DNA of 24,413 bases from CAYSCS01 sp964429695 (lineage in GTDB: Bacteria > Acidobacteriota > Aminicenantia > Aminicenantales > Aminicenantaceae), in contig CAYSCS010000057.1 in assembly GCA_964429695.1 (NCBI GenBank), positions 1 through 24,413 of the forward strand, read 5' to 3'. Positions 1-6,395 of this stretch are shown one piece after another. How positions within the stretch are numbered: position 1 is the first letter of the stretch; each line of letters starts with the position of its first letter. The notes under the pieces are model-generated. The model was given only the letters and a program-made list of their open reading frames with translations. It ran no database searches and had not been told where the DNA came from. The position numbers and the translations under genes were made by a program.

Positions 1-1
1 A

Positions 2-295
2 TACGAGGCACATATTCGCGAAAAGGCATGTCCTGCGCTTCAATGTAAAGAGCTAATCGTTTATTACATCCTTCCTGAGAAATGTGTGGGTTGTTTGCTT
101 TGTCTCAAGAATTGCCCCGTGAATGCCATAAGCGGAGAGAGAAAGAAGCCTCATTTCATAGACCAGGAGAGTTGTATAAAGTGTGGCTCATGCCTTGAAG
201 TCTGTCCTCCCAAGGTTGCAGCGGTAAGGAGGTTTACAGGAAGGGAAAAAGAAGAAGTAATTAAAGGCGCATATAGAGAAAGAGCAAAATCATGA
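2..295 (+). CDS. NuoF/HndC-like NADH-binding flavoprotein, C-terminal part (cut by window edge)
   Basis: The reading frame is open from base 2, so the gene begins left of the window; only about 97 C-terminal residues are visible. It opens with the [4Fe-4S]-region residues of NuoF-type subunits (ACPALQCKELIVYYI), followed by a two-cluster ferredoxin domain with motifs CVGCLLCLKNCP and CIKCGSCLEVCPP. This architecture, a NuoF body plus a 2x[4Fe-4S] tail, is known from NADH-dependent and electron-bifurcating hydrogenases (HndC/HydB) and related transhydrogenases. The FMN/NADH-binding part would lie upstream and cannot be inspected. The stop overlaps the ATG of the next gene (ATGA at 292-295), indicating translational coupling. 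The tail probably relays electrons from NADH-reduced FMN to partner Fe-S subunits in the cytoplasm. The family is well supported; the exact complex is inferred. Confidence 0.88.
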   Translation, partial: YEAHIREKACPALQCKELIVYYILPEKCVGCLLCLKNCPVNAISGERKKPHFIDQESCIKCGSCLEVCPPKVAAVRRFTGREKEEVIKGAYRERAKS

Positions 296-1386
296 AAATT
301 ACGCTCAATGGAAAAAAGATCGAGGTGGAGGGCAAGAGGACAATCCTCGATATTGTTCGAGATAACGGGATTTTCATCCCTTCTCTTTGTGATCATTCAC
401 GTCTGACTCCCTTTGCGGGTTGCAGATTGTGCCTTGCGGAAATAAAAGGTAAGAAAGGCTACTCTCCTTCATGTGCGACATATGCTGAAGACGGGATGGA
501 AATTTTGACTGAAACTCCCCAAATCCAGAAGATGAGGAAACAGATTCTGGAGCTCATTCTCTCTGAACATCCACATTCATGTCTAATCTGCAGTGAGAAG
601 AAGAGTTGCGATAATCGGTGGAGGAAATGCTGCTATAGATGCTTCACACCTTTCTTTAAGAAACAAAGAGTCAGAAGAATTATTTTATTATGCAGAAGAA
701 CCCGAAAAGAAATGCCAGCTTTCCCTAAAGATATTGATGCTGCGATAGAAGAAGGAATTGAAATCCAATTTCTAGTGGCACCGACAAGAATCATTGGAGA
801 AAAAGGGAAATTAAGAGCGATCGAGTGTATCAGAATGAAACTTGGTGATTTAGACGAAAGTGGCAGAAGGAAACCAATTCCTATCGAAAGCTCTGAATTT
901 ACAATAGAAATAGACACCCTGATTCCTGCCATAGGCGAAAGACCAGATCTCTCCTGGATGAAAGAAAAGGATAAATTGCTCATTTCAAAATGGGAAACTT
1001 TAGTCGTAAATCCCGAATCATTTCTAACTTCAAGAGAAGGAGTATTTGCAGGAGGAGATGTAGTCTCAGGACCGGCTACTGTTATAGAAGCAATAGCAGC
1101 AGGAAAATCTGTGGCTGATTCTATAGATAAATTCATCGAAGGAAAACCCTTAAAAAAAGGATACAAATTAATTAGACCATCTATGTATATTAAACCCATA
1201 AAGCTTACAGCAGAAGAAATGAAAAGAACAAAAAGGCCTAAGATGCCAAAGTTGAGCCTCAAGGAAAGGAAAAAGGATTGGAGAGAAGTTGAACTTGGTT
1301 TTAATCAGGAAATGGCCATAAGAGAAGCAAAAAGATGCTTAAGATGTGAATTAGAGACTGAGGATGGGAAAAGAGCCTTGGAGTAA
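292..1386 (+). pseudogene. [2Fe-2S]/GltD-type oxidoreductase subunit with internal deletion and frameshifts
   Basis: The open frame encodes 364 aa but looks like two ends of a longer protein. Residues 1-61 are a [2Fe-2S] ferredoxin domain (C33, C44, C47, C61). Residues 93-106 form a NuoG-type His-Cys site (H93, C97, C100, C106). After about base 600 the frame stops making sense. The adjacent +2 frame, bases 602-679, encodes RVAIIGGGNAAIDAS, the NAD(P)-binding motif of the GltD/NfnB family. At about 677-681 homology returns to the original frame with CRRTRKEMPA and runs to the C-terminal FAD motif FAGGDVVSGPATVIEAIAAG and a CLRC pair. The N-terminal FAD-binding GxGxxG region and the remaining Fe-S region expected between residue 106 and the NAD(P) motif are absent. 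The gene is therefore either a pseudogene or an assembly chimera. An intact homologue would exchange electrons between NAD(P)H and the NuoF-like partner. Confidence 0.75.
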
Positions 1387-1389
1387 AAA

Positions 1390-2085
1390 ATGATAAATTT
1401 AATCATCAATAATTTAGAGGTTAAGGCAGAGGAGGGCTGGTCTATACTAGACACAGCCCGCTTTTATGGACTCGAAATCCCGACTCTCTGTTACCATGAA
1501 GGCTTGAGCGTCTATGGAGGATGTCGGCTTTGCCTAGTGGAAATAGGCAAAGGTCCAAAGGCAAGGCTTGTTTCTTCCTGCACATATCCCGTGGAAGAAG
1601 GTCTCGTGGTGAGAACAGATACAAAAAGAGTAATAGAAACTCGAAAAATGATGATTGAACTCATGCTTTCTGTGGCTCCTAACTCCAAGGTCATCCAGGA
1701 CCTTGCTTCGAAATTCGGAGTGACACAGGTGAGGTTTAAGGTACGCAACGAAGAATGCATCCTTTGCGGTCTTTGCGTCAGAATGTGTAAAGAGCAGATG
1801 GACGCAAGAGCGATAGGCTTTCAATATCGTGGTTACAAAAGAAAAATCTCGACTCCCTTCGATATCCGTTCGGAAGAATGTAGACTCTGCGGAGGCTGCA
1901 TTTATATCTGTCCTGCCTGTCAGCTGAGATGTCAGGGACCAGAGGCAGAGCATGCCGTCTGCAATGCCTGCTTAAGCATGGACCCCACTTGTCTCGATTT
2001 CTACGAGGAGCTTCAGTGTTGGATGTATGATGCAGGGCGTTGCGGAACATGTGTGAGAGAGAAAGTCAGTTTTCCCGAGAAATAA
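1390..2085 (+). CDS. HoxU/NuoG-like multi-[Fe-S] electron-transfer subunit
   Basis: This 231-aa protein starts three bases after the preceding stop. An N-terminal [2Fe-2S] ferredoxin domain has ligands C34, C45, C48 and C64. Two [4Fe-4S] sites follow: C123-x2-C-x2-C-x3-C133 and C164-x2-C-x2-C-x3-C174. The segment that in NuoG and HoxU holds the His-Cys [4Fe-4S] ligands reads SVAPNSKVIQDLASKFGV, with no Cys or His, so that cluster is missing. Beyond residue 174 there is a cysteine-rich tail (C177, C181, C191, C194, C201, C210, C218, C221), enough for more metal sites. Homologues sit beside NuoF-like subunits in soluble NAD(P)H-linked complexes. It probably wires the NuoF-like protein to the flavoenzymes encoded on either side. 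Family assignment is firm; partner and direction of electron flow are inferred. Confidence 0.85.
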   Translation: MINLIINNLEVKAEEGWSILDTARFYGLEIPTLCYHEGLSVYGGCRLCLVEIGKGPKARLVSSCTYPVEEGLVVRTDTKRVIETRKMMIELMLSVAPNSKVIQDLASKFGVTQVRFKVRNEECILCGLCVRMCKEQMDARAIGFQYRGYKRKISTPFDIRSEECRLCGGCIYICPACQLRCQGPEAEHAVCNACLSMDPTCLDFYEELQCWMYDAGRCGTCVREKVSFPEK

Positions 2086-2164
2086 AAAAATAAAAATGAT
2101 AACGATCATGATTAACTTGATTAAAGAGGAAAAGGCTTATTAATTATGCCCATAAAAAGGCATC

Positions 2165-2172
2165 AAGGAGGT
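2165..2172 (+). promoter_or_regulatory. Strong Shine-Dalgarno for the glutamate-synthase-like gene
   Basis: AAGGAGGT lies seven bases before the ATG at 2180 and fixes that start. It is one of the best ribosome-binding sites in the window. The 94 bp space before the gene is A/T-rich and could hold an internal promoter (TTGATT near 2117 and TAATTA 18 bases later), but that is weak. Confidence 0.8.
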
Positions 2173-2179
2173 AATCATC

Positions 2180-3760
2180 ATGGCTTATACAAAGCTCAAT
2201 AGAAGCGCTGCCACATTAACCAAAAACAGGACAGAAGGTTCCATAAGTCCCTTCAGCGGCATGTGCGTAACATGCGTAGATGGTTGCATTGGAATGTGTG
2301 AAATAGGAAAATCGGCCTATAGAGGCCCAGAAGTTCTCTATCCTCAACCCTTTGGGATAATCACTTCAGCCTCAGAGAAAGAGTACCCTATCGACCTTTC
2401 TCATTTCAGTATCATGGGAACCGCGGTAGGAGCTTATGGAATAGAACCTGACCCTGATAAGGCGACATTTCCAAAGGTTTCGCTGGAAACAGCAATAGGT
2501 AGAGATAAAGGTATCAAACTTAAAGTTCCCTTCATAATCTCGGGGATGGGGTCGACAAATGTGGCAAAACAGAACTGGGAAGGATTAGCTATAGGAGCAG
2601 CTTTAAGTGGAACAATCCTCACCATAGGGGAAAACGTTTGTGCCATGGACGATGGTTCTGAAATCAAGAACGGAAAAATAATCCGCTCTCCTGAGATGGA
2701 AACTAGAGTAAGGCTTTATCAGAACTGGCAGCAAGAAGGATATGGAACGGTTGTGGTTCAGGCAAATGTAGAAGACACAAGACTCGGTGTTCATGAATAT
2801 GTCATTCAAAAATTGGGAGTGGAAGCTGTAGAAATAAAATGGGGACAGGGAGCCAAAGACATAGGGGGTGAAGTTAAGATAAAAGACCTCAAAAAGGCTC
2901 AAGAACTAAAAAGAAGGGGCTACATAGTTCTTCCTGATCCTGAAGACCCTGAGGTTATAAAATCCTTTGAGAAAGGAAGCTTTAAAGAATTTGAGAGGCA
3001 CTCAAGGCTGGGGATGGTAGAGGAAGAAAGCTTTATGAAGAGGGTGGAAGAGCTGAGGAAGGCAGGTGCGAAGTATGTCTTTTTGAAAACAGGAGCTTAC
3101 CGCCCGGCTGACCTTGCTCGCGCCGTCAAATATGCCTCAAAAGCCCAAATTGACCTTCTGACGGTAGATGGGGCTGGAGGAGGAACAGGAATGAGCCCCT
3201 GGAGAATGATGAATGAATGGGGAATTCCAAGCGTTGAAATCTGGTCCTTGCTCTACCAATTCCTCAAGAAACTGGATGAGAAAGGCAAATACATTCCTGA
3301 TGTAGCGGTGGCAGGGGGAATAACGTTTGAAGACCAAATCTTTAAAGCCCTTGCCTTAGGTGCTCCCTATTTTAAGGTGGTGGGAATGGCTAGAGGCCCC
3401 TTGGCCGCAGCCATGGTAGGAAAGACCATAGGGAAAAGAATTCAAGAAGGAATGATCCCCGTGTACGTAGAACGCTTCGGAAATACAGCAGAAGAAATAT
3501 TTGTCACAGCTCCTGAACTCAAGACCATATTTAAAGAAAGATTCAAAGAGATTCCCACAGGAGCAATGGGACTTTACAGCTACTTCAAAAGATTGAGCCA
3601 GGGTCTACGACAGTTAATGGCAGGAAACAGAAAGTTTGCTCTAAAATATATCTCAAGAGACGACATTGCCTCCTTGACTAAAGAGGCGGCAGAGATAAGT
3701 GGTATTCCCTATGTTGCTGATATAGATAAAAAGGAAGTAGAGGAAATTCTCAATAGCTGA
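2180..3760 (+). CDS. FMN-binding glutamate synthase family protein (stand-alone synthase domain)
   Basis: This 526-aa protein corresponds to the central/FMN synthase barrel of the glutamate synthase large subunit. Recognisable segments are FIISGMGSTN (119-128), EIKWGQGAKDIGGE (218-231), VDGAGGGTGMSPW (329-341) and VAGGITFEDQIFKALALGA (377-395). These form the phosphate- and FMN-binding half of the barrel. There is no N-terminal Ntn-type glutaminase domain and no C-terminal GXGXG domain. The [3Fe-4S] cysteine loop that normally follows the ALGA strand is replaced by VVGMARGPLAAAM. The protein's only cysteines are C29, C32, C36, C40 and C153; the first four form a CX2CX3CX3C motif that could hold an alternative cluster. 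It may reduce a 2-oxo/imino substrate with electrons from the upstream Fe-S subunits, but glutamate synthesis itself is unproven. The fold assignment is confident; substrate unknown. Confidence 0.85.
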   Translation: MAYTKLNRSAATLTKNRTEGSISPFSGMCVTCVDGCIGMCEIGKSAYRGPEVLYPQPFGIITSASEKEYPIDLSHFSIMGTAVGAYGIEPDPDKATFPKVSLETAIGRDKGIKLKVPFIISGMGSTNVAKQNWEGLAIGAALSGTILTIGENVCAMDDGSEIKNGKIIRSPEMETRVRLYQNWQQEGYGTVVVQANVEDTRLGVHEYVIQKLGVEAVEIKWGQGAKDIGGEVKIKDLKKAQELKRRGYIVLPDPEDPEVIKSFEKGSFKEFERHSRLGMVEEESFMKRVEELRKAGAKYVFLKTGAYRPADLARAVKYASKAQIDLLTVDGAGGGTGMSPWRMMNEWGIPSVEIWSLLYQFLKKLDEKGKYIPDVAVAGGITFEDQIFKALALGAPYFKVVGMARGPLAAAMVGKTIGKRIQEGMIPVYVERFGNTAEEIFVTAPELKTIFKERFKEIPTGAMGLYSYFKRLSQGLRQLMAGNRKFALKYISRDDIASLTKEAAEISGIPYVADIDKKEVEEILNS

Positions 3761-3849
3761 GTGAATAAGACAAAAAAAATTCTGAGATTTTTTAGTTTTT
3801 TTCACCAAAATTACCCATCTCCAATTTACTTTATTTCCTCTAAAGAAGC

Positions 3850-3878
3850 TTTACGCCCGGAGCACATTATGTTATAAA
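3850..3878 (+). promoter_or_regulatory. Candidate promoter of the M50 protease gene, nearly leaderless
   Basis: TTTACG at 3850-3855 and TATAAA at 3873-3878 are separated by 17 bases. Initiation about seven bases further would fall at 3885 or so, just before the ATG at 3889. No Shine-Dalgarno is visible there, consistent with a leaderless or near-leaderless message. The -35 match is modest. Confidence 0.4.
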
Positions 3879-3888
3879 TGAAATCTTG

Positions 3889-4569
3889 ATGAACGTAATA
3901 TCGATTATAATTAGCCTTTTTGTTCTCCTCTTCGCCATCACCATTCATGAAGCTTCACACGGCTGGGCCGCACTGAAAATGGGAGACCCAACTGCCTACA
4001 GCTTGGGAAGGGTGACCCTCAATCCTTTAGCACACATCGACCTTCTGGGAACGGTGCTTTTCCCTTTGATTCTGGTCCTGATAGGAGCTCCACCTTTCGG
4101 TTGGGCGAGACCTGTTCCTGTAAACCCCTTTAATCTCAAAAACCCTCGTCGCGATAACCTCTGGATTTCTGCTGCTGGACCTCTCTCAAACCTTACTGTG
4201 GCTGCGGTTTCGCTGCTGGGAATCGTGTGCATCAAAGCCTTGAACCCCAAGGCTGGCTTTTTCCTCAAGAGCTTTCTCTTCGGATACAGTCTCCCTCCGG
4301 GTGGATTTTACCCTCTTGAAGGACTAACTCTCATTTTGTTTTATGCAGTTTTGGTTAACACCTATCTCGCTGTTTTCAACCTCATCCCCATCCCTCCGCT
4401 GGATGGAAGTGGTGTTTTGATGGGCCTTCTTTCTGATGAATCAGCCTCTAAATACGAAAGGCTTCGTCCTTTTGGGTTCATTCTCATCCTGGGACTAATT
4501 TATCTTGGTATCCTTGAGACAATCATCAAACCAATCAAAATCTTCATCTATGCCGTAATTTTCACCTAA
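3889..4569 (+). CDS. Site-2 protease family (M50) membrane metalloprotease
   Basis: Predicted as 226 aa from ATG 3889; a TTG one codon earlier is possible but less likely. It is a polytopic membrane protein. The first hydrophobic helix carries the zinc-protease motif HEASH (H20, E21, H24), and the second conserved block NLIPIPPLDGSGV supplies D172. Between them lie the NPLAHID and GWARPVPVNP segments typical of the short, PDZ-less M50 proteins. Such proteases cleave substrates within the membrane; the substrate here is unknown. No PDZ domain is present, which argues against an RseP orthologue. It lies 125 bp after the redox operon and about 80 bp before scpA, an order seen in several bacterial phyla where trpS often sits between them. 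No trpS is present here. Confidence 0.9.
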   Translation: MNVISIIISLFVLLFAITIHEASHGWAALKMGDPTAYSLGRVTLNPLAHIDLLGTVLFPLILVLIGAPPFGWARPVPVNPFNLKNPRRDNLWISAAGPLSNLTVAAVSLLGIVCIKALNPKAGFFLKSFLFGYSLPPGGFYPLEGLTLILFYAVLVNTYLAVFNLIPIPPLDGSGVLMGLLSDESASKYERLRPFGFILILGLIYLGILETIIKPIKIFIYAVIFT

Positions 4570-4648
4570 AATGATGGGGATTGGGCAGACTCTAAGTAAC
4601 GAGAAGGTCTTAAACGTTTCCTTAATCAAAAAATAAGGAAGAAAATCT

Positions 4649-5392
4649 ATGGAACCTTCACAATCATATCAAGTTAAACTGGATATCTTTGAAGGTCCGC
4701 TTGATCTTCTCCTTTTTTTGATTAAAAGGAAGAAAATCTCCATTCATGAAATTCCCATCTCAACGATAACCAGGGAATATCTTGAGTATCTCAACCAGAA
4801 AAACAAGATAAACTTAGAGAGAGAAGCTGAGTTTCTATTGATGGCTGCGCTTCTCATCTACATAAAGTCAAGAATGCTTCTTCCCCGAGAAAGTGACACG
4901 GAGGATGAAGAAGACCCTCGCCACATCCTCATTGAAAGCCTCATGGAACATAAAAAAATTAAAGCTGCCTGTGGCCTATTAAGAAAGCTGGAGGAAGGAC
5001 AAGCAGAGAGTTGGGAGAGGAGCTTCTTACCCTCGTTCACTCTCCCTTCAGAAGAATTAACACTGGGTGAAGTTTCTCTCTTTGACCTGGCTGAGGCTTT
5101 TTTTACTCTCATGAAAAAGAGAGAGGACCAAGAAGTAAAGACCATGGCCACAAGAGAGATTTCAATCGAAGAAAAAATGGAAGAAATCCTTCAGATCTTG
5201 AGGGAGAAGGCATTTATTGATTTTCTGGATTATTTCCATAGCCAGACTTCGATCGAAGAGGCTCTAATTTCCTTTTTCAGCCTTTTAGAACTTATCAAGG
5301 CCGGGATGGTCATTGCTTTTCAAGAAAGCTCTTTTCAGGCAATAAGAGTCTATCTTGTCAATAAAAAGGTGACAGATGGGAAAAGAGCTTAA
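4649..5392 (+). CDS. scpA: Segregation and condensation protein A
   Basis: This 247-aa protein has the ScpA N-terminal signature FEGPLDLLLFLIKRKKI and the ...AAEFLLMAALLIYIKSRMLLP-type helix (here EAEFLLMAALLIYIKS). The C-terminal part ends in a winged-helix-like segment, FIDFLDYFHSQTSIEEALIS to LLELIKAGM. ScpA is the kleisin of the SMC-ScpAB condensin that organises and separates newly replicated chromosomes. AAGGAAG eight bases before the ATG supports the start. Its 3' end overlaps scpB by 17 bases, so the two are translated together, as usual. No smc gene lies in the window. Confidence 0.93.
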   Translation: MEPSQSYQVKLDIFEGPLDLLLFLIKRKKISIHEIPISTITREYLEYLNQKNKINLEREAEFLLMAALLIYIKSRMLLPRESDTEDEEDPRHILIESLMEHKKIKAACGLLRKLEEGQAESWERSFLPSFTLPSEELTLGEVSLFDLAEAFFTLMKKREDQEVKTMATREISIEEKMEEILQILREKAFIDFLDYFHSQTSIEEALISFFSLLELIKAGMVIAFQESSFQAIRVYLVNKKVTDGKRA

Positions 5393-5921
5393 AGACATTA
5401 TTGAAGCACTCATCTTTATTTCTTGCAAACCTGTTTCTCTAGAAAAAATTAAAGAAGTCCTTAAAGAATTTCCTCAAGAGGAAATAGAGCAAGCTCTAAG
5501 GGATCTTCTCATAACTTACTCTTCAAATGAAAGAGGAATTCAGATTATCCAAAAAGCAGGTGGCTTTATATTCACCACAAAACCTAAACATGCGCCTTGG
5601 ATTAAGAGGCTCCTTGGCCTGGAGAAAAAGAATAAACTCTCGCAGGCCGCTTTAGAAACTCTTTCGGTAATAGCCTATCACCAGCCTGTTACTCTCTCTG
5701 AAATATCAGCAATGAGACAGGTAGACTCTTCTCATTCCCTTAAGACTCTTCTTGAGAAAAAGCTGGTAAAAATTGTGGGGAGGAAGAAGAGCCCTGGAAA
5801 ACCTTTGATCTACAGGACAACAGAAAATTTCCTAAGCTACTTCGGATTGAATACACTCGAGGACCTGCCCTCTCTTGAAGAAATGGAGAAAATCATGGAA
5901 GAGGGAGGGGAAGGCGAATGA
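5376..5921 (+). CDS. scpB: Segregation and condensation protein B
   Basis: This 181-aa protein shows the tandem winged-helix composition of ScpB: an N-terminal block (DIIEALIFISCKPVSLEKI) and a second winged helix containing LSQAALETLSVIAYHQPVT, the most conserved stretch of the family. Two ScpB copies bind ScpA in the SMC condensin complex. The start lies within the end of scpA; AAGGTGA at 5366-5372 serves as ribosome-binding site. Length is typical for the family, although the extreme C-terminus is short and acidic. Many genomes have rluB and cmk directly downstream; here the gene is followed by a 474 bp non-coding stretch, so the operon probably ends here. Confidence 0.93.
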   Translation: MGKELKDIIEALIFISCKPVSLEKIKEVLKEFPQEEIEQALRDLLITYSSNERGIQIIQKAGGFIFTTKPKHAPWIKRLLGLEKKNKLSQAALETLSVIAYHQPVTLSEISAMRQVDSSHSLKTLLEKKLVKIVGRKKSPGKPLIYRTTENFLSYFGLNTLEDLPSLEEMEKIMEEGGEGE

Positions 5922-6395
5922 TAACCAATTTTCCGCTGCAAAGACCTTGGAACCAGAAAAAAGTATGGCTCCTAAGTCAAAATTCTTATTCTTCGAATCT
6001 AAAAATTTTAGTGGATCCAAGGCAATGCTGATTTTACATGATGCTGATTTTATATCTTAAAGAGCCGGGGCCTTTCTTAATAACCCCTCTCAAAGATGGC
6101 GAGAGCATTCTTTGGTCATCAACTTAGGCATAATTTATCGAAGTAAAAAGCAAGAATTTTAAATTAAATCGAGAGTATTTAAGAAGGAATGAAAGATTTC
6201 TTATAAAAATTTATTTTACCTGGATTTCAAGGATTCACTCCATAAATCATCTTAAATTTTTGCCTAAAGTCAATTCGCCGGGGATAGAAAATCTCCTTCA
6301 ATCCACAAACAAAAGCTAAGTTAATATTTTATCAATATTTAAGTTGACAAGGAGGTCTAACTGATATAGTATAATTCATCATTCTTTTTTCCGAA
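5922..6395 (+). other. 474 bp gene-free, A/T-rich region between scpB and ispH
   Basis: No convincing reading frame is present; the open frame overlapping the scpB tail to 6060 has no family features. The stretch contains a 12-base direct repeat ATGCTGATTTTA at 6025-6036 and 6041-6052, an imperfect GAG-GGGG / CCCC-CTC stem around 6063-6091 without a following T-run, and the ispH promoter at the right end. No remnant of rluB, cmk or another gene often found here could be recognised by eye. Confidence 0.6.
6344..6375 (+). promoter_or_regulatory. Promoter region of ispH operon
   Basis: A consensus TTGACA lies at 6344-6349, with TATAGT at 6365-6370 (15-base spacer) and a consensus TATAAT at 6370-6375 (20-base spacer). 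Immediately upstream of the -35 are two AATATT copies (6323-6328 and 6334-6339), an A/T-rich inverted repeat that could be an UP-like element or operator. Initiation near 6377-6382 would leave a leader of only about 14-19 bases with no Shine-Dalgarno. AAGGAGGT at 6349-6356 is too far from the ATG at 6396 to serve ispH. Confidence 0.5.

Noticed and set aside
776..800. TGGCAC-like sequences that might be sigma-54 promoters (also near 15505 and 16660)
   Set aside because: None has the TTGC element at the required spacing, and all lie inside coding sequence.
633..1262. A 209-codon open frame on the minus strand opposite the GltD-type gene
   Set aside because: It is antisense to a clear GltD-family C-terminus and has low-complexity hydrophobic content with no family features.
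2094..2115. ATGATAACGATCAT-like partial dyad resembling a Fur box before the synthase-like gene
   Set aside because: The match to the 19-base Fur consensus is poor and the region is A/T-rich; only five-base arms pair.
3765..3805. Possible terminator after the synthase-like gene (A-run, TCTGAG, T-run)
   Set aside because: The stem would be almost entirely A-T pairs, about seven long, too weak to call.
5875..6060. A 61-codon plus-strand open frame overlapping the scpB end
   Set aside because: No ribosome-binding site and no recognisable motif; it begins inside scpB in another frame.
6063..6091. Possible terminator stem GAG-GGGG / CCCC-CTC downstream of scpB
   Set aside because: It has a bulge and no T-run after it on either strand.
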